NCBI GenBank assembly: GCA_051984675.1
Contig: JBPYFK010000007.1
Coordinates: 62,001-126,000, forward strand
Origin: JBPYFK01 sp051984675
Lineage (GTDB): Bacteria; Actinomycetota; Actinomycetes; Mycobacteriales; Pseudonocardiaceae
Direction: 5' to 3'
DNA length: 64,000 nt
Positions 24,696 through 33,741 of the stretch are shown here, piece by piece. Position numbers and translations under genes: made by a program. The notes under the pieces are model-generated. The model was not told the origin of the DNA and made no database searches. It worked only from the letters and a program-made list of their open reading frames with translations. The first letter of the stretch is position 1; every line of letters starts with the position of its first letter.

Positions 24696-26273
24696 TCACG
24701 CGGGCGTGGTGGTCACGGTGTCGACCTGGATCAGGCGCGGGCCAGTGGGCGGCTGGTCCAGCACTGCCCGCAATTGATCGAGATCACGCACATGCGTCGC
24801 CGAGACGCCGTAGCCCTCGGCGATCGGGACGAAGTTGAGTCCGGGAATCGTCATCCCGGGGGCATCGCGGGCGTCGAGCAGACCGGCAAACCACTGCAGC
24901 GCGCCATAAGTGCCGTTGCGCAGGACCAGGTAGGTTACGGGCAGTGCCTGCTGCGCGGCAGTCCACAAACCGGCGATGCCGTAGTTGGCGGAGCCGTCCC
25001 CGATGACGCCCACGACGGGCCGATCCGGCTGTGCCAATGCCACCCCCACAGCGGCGGGAATCCCGAAACCCAAGCCGCCGGAGGCCGGAAAGAAGTACGA
25101 CCCACCGCGGCGCAGATCCATCTGCCGCCACCACGACCCGTTGGTCGAGGTCGACTCGACGACGTAGCTGGTCTCGGCGGGCTGTGTGTCACGCAGTGCC
25201 GCGAAGACCTGCTCAGGGTGCAGCGCGGCGCCCGTGCCCTCGGCCGGTTGCGCGGGCGCGCTGTATGCGGGTGGCTCGGCCGGCCGGTCCGCGAACGTCT
25301 TGACCAGCTCACCGATCACCGCTGCGGGTTCGGTCACCACCGCCGCACCGAAGGGCGCCCGCGCCGCGGCCTCGGCGTCATCGGTGATCTGGATCAGGCG
25401 CGTGCCCGCACGCAGGTACTCACCCGGCAGATACTCGTGGTACCGGAACACGGGGGCCCCGAAAACCAGCACCAGGTCGTGTTCCGCGAGCGCCTCTGCC
25501 AGCGGGGCGATCCCGGCAGGCAGAACACCCCGAAACAGCGGGTGCCGGTTCGGAAACGGCAGCCGAAACAGCGACGGCGCCGCCCAGGTCGGGGCGTTCA
25601 GGCGCTCGGCGAGCAGGGTGACCTCGTCAAACAGTCCGTCGGTGTCCAGATCCCCTCCGACGACCAACGCCGGCCGCTCGGCCGCTTGCACCTCGCCCAC
25701 GATCCGTGCGATCTGCTGCGCCCCCGGGTGACCTCCCCGGTCCACGCAGCGGTCCAGCACTGCCAGAGCGTTGGGTTCCGCCTCCGTGTCCCAGTCGTCA
25801 TACGGCACGGACAGGTAGCTCGGTCGCCGCCGCAGGTCCGCCTCGAAGATCGCCTGCGCCACGGAACGCGGCACGTCACCCGCGCAGCTGGGTTCGCCCG
25901 ACCACCCGACCAGCGGCCTGGGCAGTTGGGTGGCCGCGACATTGGCCAGCATCGCCTCCGCGCCGATCGCGGGCCGCACCTGCTGGCCGGCGATGATCAC
26001 CAGTGGCGTCCGGGAGTAGACCGCGTTGGTGAGGGCGCCCATGGCATTGCCCGAACCCGCTGCCGAGTGCAGGTTGACCAGCACCGGCCGGCCCGTGACC
26101 TGGGCGTACCCGTCGGCCATACCCACGACCGCACCCTCGTGCAGCCCGAGGACGTAGCGGAAGTCTCCCGGCATCCCCGTCAGGAAGGGCAGCTCGTTGG
26201 AACCGGGGTTTCCGAAGATCGTCGTCATGCCATGACGACGCATGATTTCGTAAGCGACATCCCGAACCTTCAT
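24696..26273 (-). CDS. mdlC: Benzoylformate decarboxylase (ThDP-dependent)
   Basis: A 525-residue thiamine-diphosphate enzyme of the mandelate pathway: benzoylformate to benzaldehyde and CO2. Active-site residues of the Pseudomonas enzyme are matched one residue earlier: Ser25 (GNPGSNELPF), Glu46 (LHEGAVVGMADGYA) and His69 (VNLHSAAG). A later His is in FRYHEYLPG. The ThDP/Mg motif is VIGDGSANYGIAGLWTAAQ. ATG at 26273 is preceded by a purine-rich leader and is divergent from a LysR regulator. No mandelate dehydrogenase or racemase is in the window, so benzoylformate (or a hydroxylated version) may itself be the entry substrate. Confidence 0.92.
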   Translation of the reverse strand: MKVRDVAYEIMRRHGMTTIFGNPGSNELPFLTGMPGDFRYVLGLHEGAVVGMADGYAQVTGRPVLVNLHSAAGSGNAMGALTNAVYSRTPLVIIAGQQVRPAIGAEAMLANVAATQLPRPLVGWSGEPSCAGDVPRSVAQAIFEADLRRRPSYLSVPYDDWDTEAEPNALAVLDRCVDRGGHPGAQQIARIVGEVQAAERPALVVGGDLDTDGLFDEVTLLAERLNAPTWAAPSLFRLPFPNRHPLFRGVLPAGIAPLAEALAEHDLVLVFGAPVFRYHEYLPGEYLRAGTRLIQITDDAEAAARAPFGAAVVTEPAAVIGELVKTFADRPAEPPAYSAPAQPAEGTGAALHPEQVFAALRDTQPAETSYVVESTSTNGSWWRQMDLRRGGSYFFPASGGLGFGIPAAVGVALAQPDRPVVGVIGDGSANYGIAGLWTAAQQALPVTYLVLRNGTYGALQWFAGLLDARDAPGMTIPGLNFVPIAEGYGVSATHVRDLDQLRAVLDQPPTGPRLIQVDTVTTTPA

Positions 26274-26369
26274 GACAACCCCTCGAAGCGGTGGCTTGCA
26301 TCACAGTAAGGAGCAGGAGTACTACTAATCCAATAGATAATTCTCTCGACGAAGATTGACCTGGTCTAT
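26274..26369. promoter_or_regulatory. Divergent promoter region of mdlC and the LysR regulator
   Basis: This 96-base spacer is markedly AT-rich for the genome, especially 26309-26366, and holds CAAT (26331-26334) facing ATTG, a loose dyad of the T-N11-A kind that LysR proteins bind. Both promoters should lie here. The exact site needs footprinting. Confidence 0.4.
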
Positions 26370-27269
26370 ATGGCCGACTTCGACCTGAACCTGGTGCGGA
26401 TCTTCGTGCTGCTCTACGAGACTCGCAGCGTCACCGCGACCGCCCAGGCCGTGCACCTCAGTCAGCCGACCGTGAGCTACAGCCTCGCCAAGTTGCGCCG
26501 ACACTTCGACGACGAGCTCTTCCGCCGCAACCGCCACGGACTCGTGCCCACCGCCCTGGCAGACCGGCTGTACGAGCCGTTGCAGCAGTCGCTGGCCGAG
26601 ATCCAGCACGTCATCGCCCCCAGCAGTACCTTCGATCCGGCCACCTCGCAGACCCGCTTCACGATCAGCCTCTCCGACCTGGGCGAGTCCTCGCTGCTGC
26701 CCCGGCTCCTCGGTCCGCTGCAGGTGCGGGCACCGGGGGTCTCGCTGGTGGTGCGTCCACTGGACACCAGCGACACTCCCCGCCAACTGAGTCGAGGCGA
26801 GGTGGACGCATTCATCGCCACACCGATTCTGACCTCACCGCAGATCCGCCGGATTCCGCTGTTCTCCGAAGGCTACGTCGCGATGGTCGCCAGCGACCAT
26901 CCCCGCATCCGCGACCGGTCGGTCAGCATGGCGGAACTGCGCTGCGAACGGCACATCCTCGTTGACGGCCCTTCCGGACACGTCGGACCCAAACTCGCCC
27001 TGGAAAACCTCGAGCTGCTCAATCAGGTCGCGCTCCATGTCGCGAAGTTCTCGGTGCTGCCCTACCTCGTGCAGCACACCGAGTTGGTCGCCATCGTGCC
27101 TGAATACGCCGGCCGAACCTACGCCGAAAGTCACCCGGTGCGCCTCCTGCGGCTACCGATCACCCTGGAACCACTGGAGATCGCGCTCTACACGCTGCCG
27201 AAACCCTCCCGCAGCCCCGCCCAGCATTGGTTTGTCGACTTCGTGCGTTCGACCCTGGCGGGAAACTGA
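26370..27269 (+). CDS. LysR-family transcriptional regulator
   Basis: A 299-residue LysR regulator. The N-terminal HTH is clear (NLVRIFVLLYETRSVTATA, VHLSQPTVSYSLAKLRRHF, LFRRNRHGLVPTALA), followed by the periplasmic-binding-like effector domain (FTISLSDLGESSLLPRLL; VDGPSGHVGPKLALEN; FSVLPYLVQHTELVAIVPEY). It resembles the NodD/NahR/PcpR subgroup, which responds to aromatic compounds. It is divergent from benzoylformate decarboxylase and likely activates the decarboxylase-dehydrogenase-carrier operon. ATG at 26370 is the only good start. Confidence 0.9.
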   Translation: MADFDLNLVRIFVLLYETRSVTATAQAVHLSQPTVSYSLAKLRRHFDDELFRRNRHGLVPTALADRLYEPLQQSLAEIQHVIAPSSTFDPATSQTRFTISLSDLGESSLLPRLLGPLQVRAPGVSLVVRPLDTSDTPRQLSRGEVDAFIATPILTSPQIRRIPLFSEGYVAMVASDHPRIRDRSVSMAELRCERHILVDGPSGHVGPKLALENLELLNQVALHVAKFSVLPYLVQHTELVAIVPEYAGRTYAESHPVRLLRLPITLEPLEIALYTLPKPSRSPAQHWFVDFVRSTLAGN

Positions 27270-27301
27270 AACGCCGGCCGATCTCTTTGTGACTTGCGCT
27301 G

Positions 27302-28780
27302 TTACGAGGCGGTTCTGCTCGTGATCACTGAGGATGTATCGATCATCCATTGGCCAGCTTCGGGAACGAGCCCGTAGGTCGTCTGTTCCTCCACAACGTG
27401 GCCGTCCTTGTAGACGTAGTGAATCGTGGCGTTGACTCGCCCGTCCCCAGAGGATTCGATTTGCCGCACTTCGACATGGTCAATGGCGTTCCAGAAGTTC
27501 TCGTACTTGTCGAAGGTGTCAACATGCGTCTGCTTGTAAGCGTCCGTGAGACGTTTCCAACCTTCGGGCAGATTCCCTGGTACGAGGGTGTAGTACGCCA
27601 TGACCGCGTCCCGCGGGGAATTGGCTGTGGCACTAGGTAGGTTGGTTGCGGGGGCGGGCGCCGCGGCCGCCGGTGGTGGGCCGGTATTGGGTTGGTCCGG
27701 CCGGGTAGGAGCAGAACCGTTACGGTTGACGAGAACTACGAGTACCAGCGCCACCACGGATAAGAAGCCGACTACGCCGGCGGTACTGGCCAAGACCGTT
27801 TTCATCCGATGTTTTCGATCAGCACGGGCCCTCTCGCCACCGGATGATCGTGCCTCAGCCGATTCCTGTTGATGTCGAGTAAGCGCGTCGCCCGAAGATG
27901 ATGAAGTGTGCTTTTCTTCGCGCGACGCGGGCGTCTCCTCGGTCTCGGCGGTCTCCGGAACGCCCGAGATGGCAGCGAGTTCGTCATGTGCGCCGCGCAT
28001 CGTGGGACGCTCGTCGGGACGACGATCCAACATGTGCATGAGGACGGTCCGCAGCGGGTCCGAGCATGTCGGAGGGCGGATTTCATCGAAGGCCACGCGG
28101 TGGAGCAAAGCGATCGCGTTGTCGTCGAGCCCGAAGGGTGGTTGTCCCTCGATGGCGGCATAGAGTGTTGCGCCAAGTGAGAACACGTCAGCGGGTAAAC
28201 CCCCGCGGCCTCCTTGGGCCACTTCAGGAGCCAGGTAGGCGAGCGTTCCCGCGACTGTGCCTATGCTTGCCGTGGAAAGATTGTCGTGGAGTCCGCGTGC
28301 GATGCCGAAATCGGTGACCTTGGCCGTACCATCCTCGTCGAGAAGGACGTTAGCGGGCTTGATGTCGCGGTGGACAACGCCCTCCTTGTGCGCCACCGAC
28401 AGCGCCGCGGCGATTTGCCTACCGATCTCAGCGACTTCGCCACTGGCTAACACGCCGCGCGTTCTCAATACGAAGGCCAGGCTAACCGACGGAAGATATT
28501 CCATGATCAAGCACACTTGGGAGTCCTGCTCGATCACGTCGTATACGGCGATCGCGTGCGTATGCTGCAGTTGGGCAGTGATCTGTGCCTCCCGCCTCGC
28601 ACGGCGGTTGATCCGGTCGGCTTCGGCTTGTTCCAAGCCGGGCCGGAGGACGAGCTGTTTGATCGCTACGTCGCGTCCTAGACGTTGATCGCGGGCCTTC
28701 CACACAACGCCCATGGCGCCCGCTCCGACGCGGGATTCCACACGATAGCGCTCGCCCACCAGATCGCCTTCCCTGATCAA
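27302..28780 (-). CDS. Membrane-anchored serine/threonine protein kinase (PknB-like)
   Basis: A 492-residue Hanks-type kinase. Residue numbers from the TTG at 28780, chosen because GGAGGT lies 5 bases upstream: glycine loop GAGAMGVVW at about 19-27, VAIK with Lys41, HRDIKPANVLLD with Asp139, DFG Asp157, and GTLAYLAPE. The kinase domain ends near residue 275, followed by a Ser/Glu-rich juxtamembrane segment, one membrane helix at about 327-351, a Pro/Ala linker and an external domain of about 100 residues. The external domain has no PASTA repeats (YYTLVPGNLPEGWKRLTDAY), so the sensed signal is unknown. It is convergent with the LysR gene. Confidence 0.9.
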   Translation of the reverse strand: MIREGDLVGERYRVESRVGAGAMGVVWKARDQRLGRDVAIKQLVLRPGLEQAEADRINRRARREAQITAQLQHTHAIAVYDVIEQDSQVCLIMEYLPSVSLAFVLRTRGVLASGEVAEIGRQIAAALSVAHKEGVVHRDIKPANVLLDEDGTAKVTDFGIARGLHDNLSTASIGTVAGTLAYLAPEVAQGGRGGLPADVFSLGATLYAAIEGQPPFGLDDNAIALLHRVAFDEIRPPTCSDPLRTVLMHMLDRRPDERPTMRGAHDELAAISGVPETAETEETPASREEKHTSSSSGDALTRHQQESAEARSSGGERARADRKHRMKTVLASTAGVVGFLSVVALVLVVLVNRNGSAPTRPDQPNTGPPPAAAAPAPATNLPSATANSPRDAVMAYYTLVPGNLPEGWKRLTDAYKQTHVDTFDKYENFWNAIDHVEVRQIESSGDGRVNATIHYVYKDGHVVEEQTTYGLVPEAGQWMIDTSSVITSRTAS

Positions 28781-29156
28781 CTGCCACCTCCGAGGGTCCT
28801 GAAGACGAGTGCTTCCCGCGCTATATGCCCGGAGGAGTGCCACACTACCCACCACGAGCTACATGATCGAAGACTGATCGAGATTAGAGAGCCGCACGAC
28901 AATATCGGACGCTTCACCGAAAGATTCGGACTTACCGTGTTCCGAGCGCACCGACCGGATGCGGATCTCCCAACGGCGTCCACAGAAGACAGTGATCTGC
29001 GGAAATCCTCCTGGTCGGGGGAGCGCTGGGGGAGTGGTGGGGTTCGTGCCGATTTTCTCAATGATTGATGCGAGAGCGTGCCGATGGCGAGTAGGCCGCA
29101 AGGTCGGGCGCACCATCCATGCCCAGGCTCTCCGAATGAGCGTGGCTGCCAGCGGT
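28781..29156. other. Intergenic region upstream of the kinase gene
   Basis: 376 bases with no convincing gene. The kinase promoter and its ribosome site (GGAGGTGGCAG on the minus strand just above 28780) are at the left end. Short open frames on the minus strand lack family features and are not called. Confidence 0.4.
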
Positions 29157-29543
29157 CTAAGCGGTGTCGTCCGGTGGACGAGTGTGGGCGTCGGCACGGT
29201 CGACCAAGGTCCAGTACCGGTTGGCGTCAGCGACGGCAGTCGCGAGTACCCCGCGTAGCTTGTCGAGGTAGTCGAGGGCGGCCCAGGCTGCGGCCACGGG
29301 TTGATCGCGCACTGCCTCGCGGGCGAGCTGCTCGAAGTCATAGCCGGCGAGTTGCTCGGAGAGCACCGTGACCACGTCGCCCATCGCATTCAGAGCCGAG
29401 GTCAGCGCCGACCCGTAGGCGCGGAAATCCGTCCGCAGCGTAGGTTCGGACATCTCTGCTTGCATCGCCGCCGCGTGCTCGAGCGCGTCCCGGGCGGCGT
29501 AGACGGCTTCGATGGGATGCTGGCGTTCCGGCTCGTCGGGCAT
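29157..29543 (-). CDS. Hypothetical protein, Ala-rich helical
   Basis: A product of about 128 residues, mostly alpha-helical by eye (IEAVYAARDALEHAAAMQAEM; ALTSALNAMGDVVTVLSEQL; AAWAALDYLDKLRGVLATAV), ending in a charged tail. I do not recognise a family. The ATG at 29543 is preferred over one at 29564 because GGCGAGGGTGG sits just upstream; the further open extension reads unlike protein. The regular helices and GC-biased third positions support coding. It follows the small gene at 29638 on the same strand and the two probably form a unit, as in many actinobacterial orphan pairs. Confidence 0.6.
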   Translation of the reverse strand: MPDEPERQHPIEAVYAARDALEHAAAMQAEMSEPTLRTDFRAYGSALTSALNAMGDVVTVLSEQLAGYDFEQLAREAVRDQPVAAAWAALDYLDKLRGVLATAVADANRYWTLVDRADAHTRPPDDTA

Positions 29544-29637
29544 GTTCGCCACCCTCGCCGCCATCCGCAGCCTGCGCTGCGCCGCGCCCCAGGATTCATA
29601 CTGCCCGGTTAATGAACTTAGACCAGACGTATTGCGA

Positions 29638-29820
29638 CTAGCCAAGCAGCGTCCCGCCTTCGTCGGGTGCGACGGCGGCCACGGCCGCTCCCACGTCGAT
29701 CGAGCCATGCCGGTCTACGAGCTGGTGGAACTGGGCGATGGCGGCTTGCTCATCAGTGCCGGCAAGGTCCAGTAAGCGCCGCATCTCGCGCACGAGATCC
29801 AGACGCACGCCGCTTTCCAT
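29638..29820 (-). CDS. Small hypothetical protein
   Basis: A 60-residue product beginning MESGVRLDLVREMRRLLDL and continuing AGTDEQAAIAQFHQLVDRHG. It looks like two amphipathic helices. The ATG at 29820 is the natural start; the extension above it has no protein-like pattern. No family is recognised. It precedes the helical hypothetical gene at 29157-29543 with about 95 bases between. Confidence 0.55.
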   Translation of the reverse strand: MESGVRLDLVREMRRLLDLAGTDEQAAIAQFHQLVDRHGSIDVGAAVAAVAPDEGGTLLG

Positions 29821-30420
29821 CGTGTACGCCTCCGCCGGATGTCGTCTCGGTCGTGTGCTGCTCAAGCCGATCGCACAGCCGGCAGGGTGAGCAAGTCGCT
29901 AGATCGTGGGTTTCGATTGAACACGCGCTGAGACCGAGCCCGGCTGCCTGCTTGGTTCTCGCACGCCCCAGGTCGCCACCAGCCACTCCTGACTGTGCTG
30001 CCCCTGGTGACACTGTTGCATATAGCGGCGACTGTTGCGTATGGCGCTGACATATCTATTATGTACCAGTGGTCATCGTGTCGACATCTCAGGACGGCAG
30101 CCACGCGCTGCCGGAGTTGACCACGGTCGAGTGGTCCAGGCGTGGCAGGTTCGCCAGCCACGTCCGCCTGGGCGACCAGGGGTCGGTCAGCGAGGTTCGG
30201 GGCGATTCCAGGGCCCATGCCCAGCGGCTGCGGCGACCGACAACACCTTCCCAACGGCGAGGTTCGAGGAGCACGTCGGCGAGCACATCAAGCCGCTCGC
30301 CGCGGTTGGCGACGGCGACGCGGATTCCGTTGAGCGGATCACGCGCCACCGCGTTGCCGACTTTGAGGACAAGATCCGCGCCGTCCTCTGAGCAACTCAC
30401 CGATCTCCATGGAGGAACCC
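29821..30420. other. 600-base upstream region of the dimethylglycine-type operon
   Basis: No intact gene. The right part (about 30240-30391, plus strand) encodes a protein-like fragment, FPTARFEEHVGEHIKPL then SVERITRHRVADFEDKI, that could be the remnant C-terminus of a lost gene; its family is not recognised. A tandem operator-like repeat lies at 30013-30050, and GGAGGA at 30411-30416 is the ribosome site for the next gene. Confidence 0.4.
30013..30050. repeat. Tandem imperfect 19-base repeat, probable regulator site
   Basis: CTGTTGCATATAGCGGCGA is followed immediately by CTGTTGCGTATGGCGCTGA, 15 of 19 positions identical. TATTAT at 30057-30062 could be a -10 element just after it. Two adjacent TTGC(A/G)TAT cores suggest cooperative binding of an IclR- or GntR-like repressor controlling the operon that starts at 30421. 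Confidence 0.5.
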
Positions 30421-32937
30421 ATGCCTAGCCTGCCGGACCGTGCCGACGTCGTCGTGATCGGAGCCGGGATCGTCGGGAACTCGGTGACGCACCACCTAGC
30501 CGATCTGGGATGGCGCAACATCGTGTTGCTGGACAAGGGACCACTGCCGGACCCGGGCGGGTCCACCGGACACGCGTCGAACTTCATCTTCCCGGTCGAC
30601 CACTCCAAGGAGATCACCGCGCTGACGCTGGACTCCATGCGCCAGTACGAGAAGTTCGGCACGCTGACCACCTGCGGCGGCATCGAGGTCGCGAGGGAAC
30701 AGGCCCGGGTCGAGGAGTTCGGCAGGCGGATGTCCTCGGCGATCTCCTGGGGCATCCACGCCGAGCTGATCACGCCGGAGCGGGTGGGCGAGCTGGTCCC
30801 GTTCCTGGACACCAGCATCATCAAGGCCGCGTTCTGGACGCCGTCGGTGGCCGTGGTCGACCCGCTGCAGACCGGCGCCCTGATGCGGGAGCATGCCACG
30901 GCGCTGGGCGCGCTGACCATCTCTCCGTACACCGAGGTGCTCGGGATCGACACCGTACGCGGGCGGGTGTCGAAGGTGCGCACCGATCACGGCGACATCG
31001 AGACCGACACCGTGGTGATCGCCTGCGGCGTCTGGAGCCCCCGAATCGCCGGCATGGCCGGCGCGAACATACCGCTGACCCCGGCCGTGCACCAGATGAT
31101 CGATGTCGGCCCCATCCCGGAGCTTGAGGCGACCCACACCGAGATCGCCTACCCGATCATCCGGGACATGGACACGTTCATGTATGAACGGCAGAGCGGC
31201 GCCGATCTCGAGGTCGGCTCCTACGCGCACCGGCCGATCCTGCACGAGCCCGACGAGATCCCGTCGCTGGCGGCGGCCCAGCTGTCCCCGACCCAGCTGC
31301 CGTTCACCGCTGATGACTTCGACCAGCAGATGCAGGAGGCCCTGGAGCTGTTCCCGGAGGTTCTCGCCACCGAGGGCGCGGGTGTCCGGCACGCGATCAA
31401 CGGGTTGCTGTCGCTGACCCCCGACGGCAGCCCGGTGCTGGGCGAGACGCCCGAGGTGCGCGGGCTGTGGTCGGCCGCGGCCGTGTGGATCAAGGAAGGT
31501 CCCGGCGTCGGCCGGATGGTGGCGCAGTGGATGACCGACGGGTACGCCGAGATCGACCTGCACGGGGCGGACATCTCCCGGTTCTATCCGCACCAACGGA
31601 CCCGCCACCACGTGCGCGCCCGCGCTTCGGAAGGGTTCAACAAGACCTACGGAATCGTGCACCCGCGCGAGCAGTGGGAGTCGAACCGGAAGCAGCGGCT
31701 GTCGCCGTTCTACGTCCGCGAACAGGAGCTCGGCGCCGAGTTCTTCGAGGTGGGCGGCTGGGAGCGGCCGCAGTGGTACGAGTCGAACAGGCCGCTGCTG
31801 GAGGAGTTCGCCGACCGGATCGACGACCGGCCACATGAGTGGGACGCTCGCTGGTGGTCGCCGATCATCAACGCCGAGCACCTGGCCATGCGCGAACGCG
31901 TCGCGATGATCGACCTGACCGCGTTCGCCCAGTTCGAAGTGTCGGGCCCGGGCGCGCTCGACTACATCCAACGGATGACCGTGGCTCAGATGGACCGTCC
32001 GGTGGGCCGGTTGATCTACACCCCGGTGCTGGGCGACGACGGAGGCTTCCGCAGCGACCTCACCGTGGTGCGGCTGGCCGAGGACCGCTGGCGGATCATC
32101 ACCGGCGGCGCGGACGGGGCGCGCGACCGCAAGTGGTTCATCGACCACCTGCCCGAGAACGGCACGGTGGGATTCGCCGACGTGACCTCGGCCGTGTGCA
32201 CGATCGGGCTGTGGGGGCCGCGCGCCCGCGACCTGCTGGCGTCGGTGACCGAGGACGACGTGTCCAACGACGGCTTCCCGTTCGGCACCGGACGCTGGAT
32301 CACCGTGGACGGCGTTCCCGTGCTCGCGCTGCGACTGTCCTATGTGGGCGATCTCGGCTGGGAGCTGCACGCGTCGTTCGAGCAGGGCCTGCGGCTGTGG
32401 GACGCGCTGTCGCGAGCCGGTCAGCCGTTCGGCGTCGTTCCCGCCGGAATCGGCGTGTACGGCACCACCGGCCGGCTGGAGAAGGGCTACCGCTTGATGG
32501 GCGCAGAGCTGGAGTCGGAGTACGACCCGGTAGAGGCCGATCTGGCGTTGCCCAAGGTGAAGTCGGCCGACTTCATCGGCAAAGACGCCTACCTGCGCGT
32601 CCGCGATCAGGAACGCGCGGCGATCATGTGCACGCTCACGGTGGACGACCACACCGCCGACGACGGGATGCGCCGGTACCCGCAGGGCGGCGAGCCGGTC
32701 CTCACCCCGGACGGGGAGCGGATCGCGGACCGCAAGGGACGTCCGTCCTATGTGACCTCGGCCGGAAGCGGTCCGTCGATCGGTGCCTACCTGCTGATGG
32801 CGTACCTGCCGCCGGAAGACGCGGTGGAAGGCACCCAGCTGGCGGTGCAATACATGGAACGGCGCTACCCGGTGACCGTGGCGCGGGTCGGTCGCACCCC
32901 GCTGTTCGATCCCGACGACGCGCGGATGAAGGACTGA
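30421..32937 (+). CDS. Dimethylglycine/sarcosine dehydrogenase-like flavoprotein with GcvT domain
   Basis: An 838-residue two-domain enzyme. The N-terminal DAO-type FAD domain starts VVVIGAGIVGNSVTHHL and contains GSTGHASNF; a conserved His at this site carries covalent FAD in relatives. The C-terminal half is a folate-binding GcvT/aminomethyltransferase fold (MIDLTAFAQFEVSGPGALDYI, LRLSYVGDLGWELHASFEQG, EKGYRLMGAELESEYDPVEADL). Such proteins oxidatively demethylate N-methylglycines and pass the one-carbon unit to tetrahydrofolate. The ATG at 30421 is chosen over 30409 because GGAGGA is properly spaced for it. With ETF genes directly downstream, electrons should go to the quinone pool rather than oxygen. 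The substrate could be dimethylglycine or a related betaine. Confidence 0.88.
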   Translation: MPSLPDRADVVVIGAGIVGNSVTHHLADLGWRNIVLLDKGPLPDPGGSTGHASNFIFPVDHSKEITALTLDSMRQYEKFGTLTTCGGIEVAREQARVEEFGRRMSSAISWGIHAELITPERVGELVPFLDTSIIKAAFWTPSVAVVDPLQTGALMREHATALGALTISPYTEVLGIDTVRGRVSKVRTDHGDIETDTVVIACGVWSPRIAGMAGANIPLTPAVHQMIDVGPIPELEATHTEIAYPIIRDMDTFMYERQSGADLEVGSYAHRPILHEPDEIPSLAAAQLSPTQLPFTADDFDQQMQEALELFPEVLATEGAGVRHAINGLLSLTPDGSPVLGETPEVRGLWSAAAVWIKEGPGVGRMVAQWMTDGYAEIDLHGADISRFYPHQRTRHHVRARASEGFNKTYGIVHPREQWESNRKQRLSPFYVREQELGAEFFEVGGWERPQWYESNRPLLEEFADRIDDRPHEWDARWWSPIINAEHLAMRERVAMIDLTAFAQFEVSGPGALDYIQRMTVAQMDRPVGRLIYTPVLGDDGGFRSDLTVVRLAEDRWRIITGGADGARDRKWFIDHLPENGTVGFADVTSAVCTIGLWGPRARDLLASVTEDDVSNDGFPFGTGRWITVDGVPVLALRLSYVGDLGWELHASFEQGLRLWDALSRAGQPFGVVPAGIGVYGTTGRLEKGYRLMGAELESEYDPVEADLALPKVKSADFIGKDAYLRVRDQERAAIMCTLTVDDHTADDGMRRYPQGGEPVLTPDGERIADRKGRPSYVTSAGSGPSIGAYLLMAYLPPEDAVEGTQLAVQYMERRYPVTVARVGRTPLFDPDDARMKD

Positions 32938-32968
32938 CCCGCATCGCGATCGCGAGGGAGGATCGGCG

Positions 32969-33739
32969 ATGGACCTGCTGGTGTGCGTGAAGCGGGTACC
33001 GGCGACCGGGGCGAAGATCCCGCTCACCGACGACGGTACGGACGTCGACACCCGCCACCTCGGCTTCACGATCGGCCCGCACGAGGAGTGCGCGGTCGAG
33101 GAAGCCACCCGTATCACCGAGCGTTTCGGCGGGAGCACGACGGTGCTCACCGTCGGCCCGCCGGAAGCGGCCGAACAACTGCGGTACGCGATCTCTATGG
33201 GCGCCGACCACGGCGTGCTGGTGGAAACCGGCCCGGCGGAGACCGATCCGCAGGCCACGGCGTCCGCGATCGCCGCGGCGATCCGGGAGTTGCGGTCCGA
33301 CGGCCACCGGTTCGACCTGCTCATGTTCGGCAACGAGTCCGCGGACGCGGGCAACTACCAGGTCGGCGTCCGCGTGGCGTGCGGACTGGGACTGCCGATC
33401 GTCGGTGGGGTGAAGGGCATCGAGCTCGATCCCGAGTCGGGGCGCGCGAGGTTCCGCCGCCCGGTCGACGACGGGGTTGAGGTGTACCAGGTGCCGCTGC
33501 CGTCGGCCGTGGCGGTCAAGGAGGGCCTGAACCTGCCCCGGTATCCGAGCATCAAGGGCCGGCTGCGGGCGAAGAAGACGCCGCTGCGCACCATCCGGCC
33601 CGAGTTGCCGGCCGGTGGCCTGCGCAAGACCCGGCTCCGCCCGCCGCCGGAGACGCAGCGGCAGACGGAGGTGCTCGGCCATGGAGCCGAGGCCGCCGGG
33701 CCAGTGGTGGACGTGCTGACCAAGCTCGGGGTGGTGTGA
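32969..33739 (+). CDS. etfB: Electron transfer flavoprotein beta subunit
   Basis: A 256-residue EtfB. It opens MDLLVCVKRVPATGAKI, the standard start, and contains EECAVEEATRITERFGGSTTVLTVG, FDLLMFGNESADAGNYQVG and the recognition-loop region LNLPRYPSIKGRLRAKK. GGGAGG lies 9 bases ahead of the ATG. The 31-base gap to the dehydrogenase and near overlap with etfA indicate one operon, dedicated to the preceding flavoprotein rather than to fatty-acid oxidation. Confidence 0.93.
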   Translation: MDLLVCVKRVPATGAKIPLTDDGTDVDTRHLGFTIGPHEECAVEEATRITERFGGSTTVLTVGPPEAAEQLRYAISMGADHGVLVETGPAETDPQATASAIAAAIRELRSDGHRFDLLMFGNESADAGNYQVGVRVACGLGLPIVGGVKGIELDPESGRARFRRPVDDGVEVYQVPLPSAVAVKEGLNLPRYPSIKGRLRAKKTPLRTIRPELPAGGLRKTRLRPPPETQRQTEVLGHGAEAAGPVVDVLTKLGVV

Positions 33740-33741
33740 CG

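Noticed and set aside
30240..30391. Protein-like fragment ending just before the dehydrogenase gene
   Set aside because: The last 45 codons look real but there is no start, no upstream continuation and no recognised family; noted in the regional entry rather than called as a gene.
30496..33354. 952-codon open frame antisense to the dimethylglycine-type dehydrogenase
   Set aside because: Val/Arg/His-rich low-information translation opposite a strongly supported flavoprotein; typical high-GC artefact.
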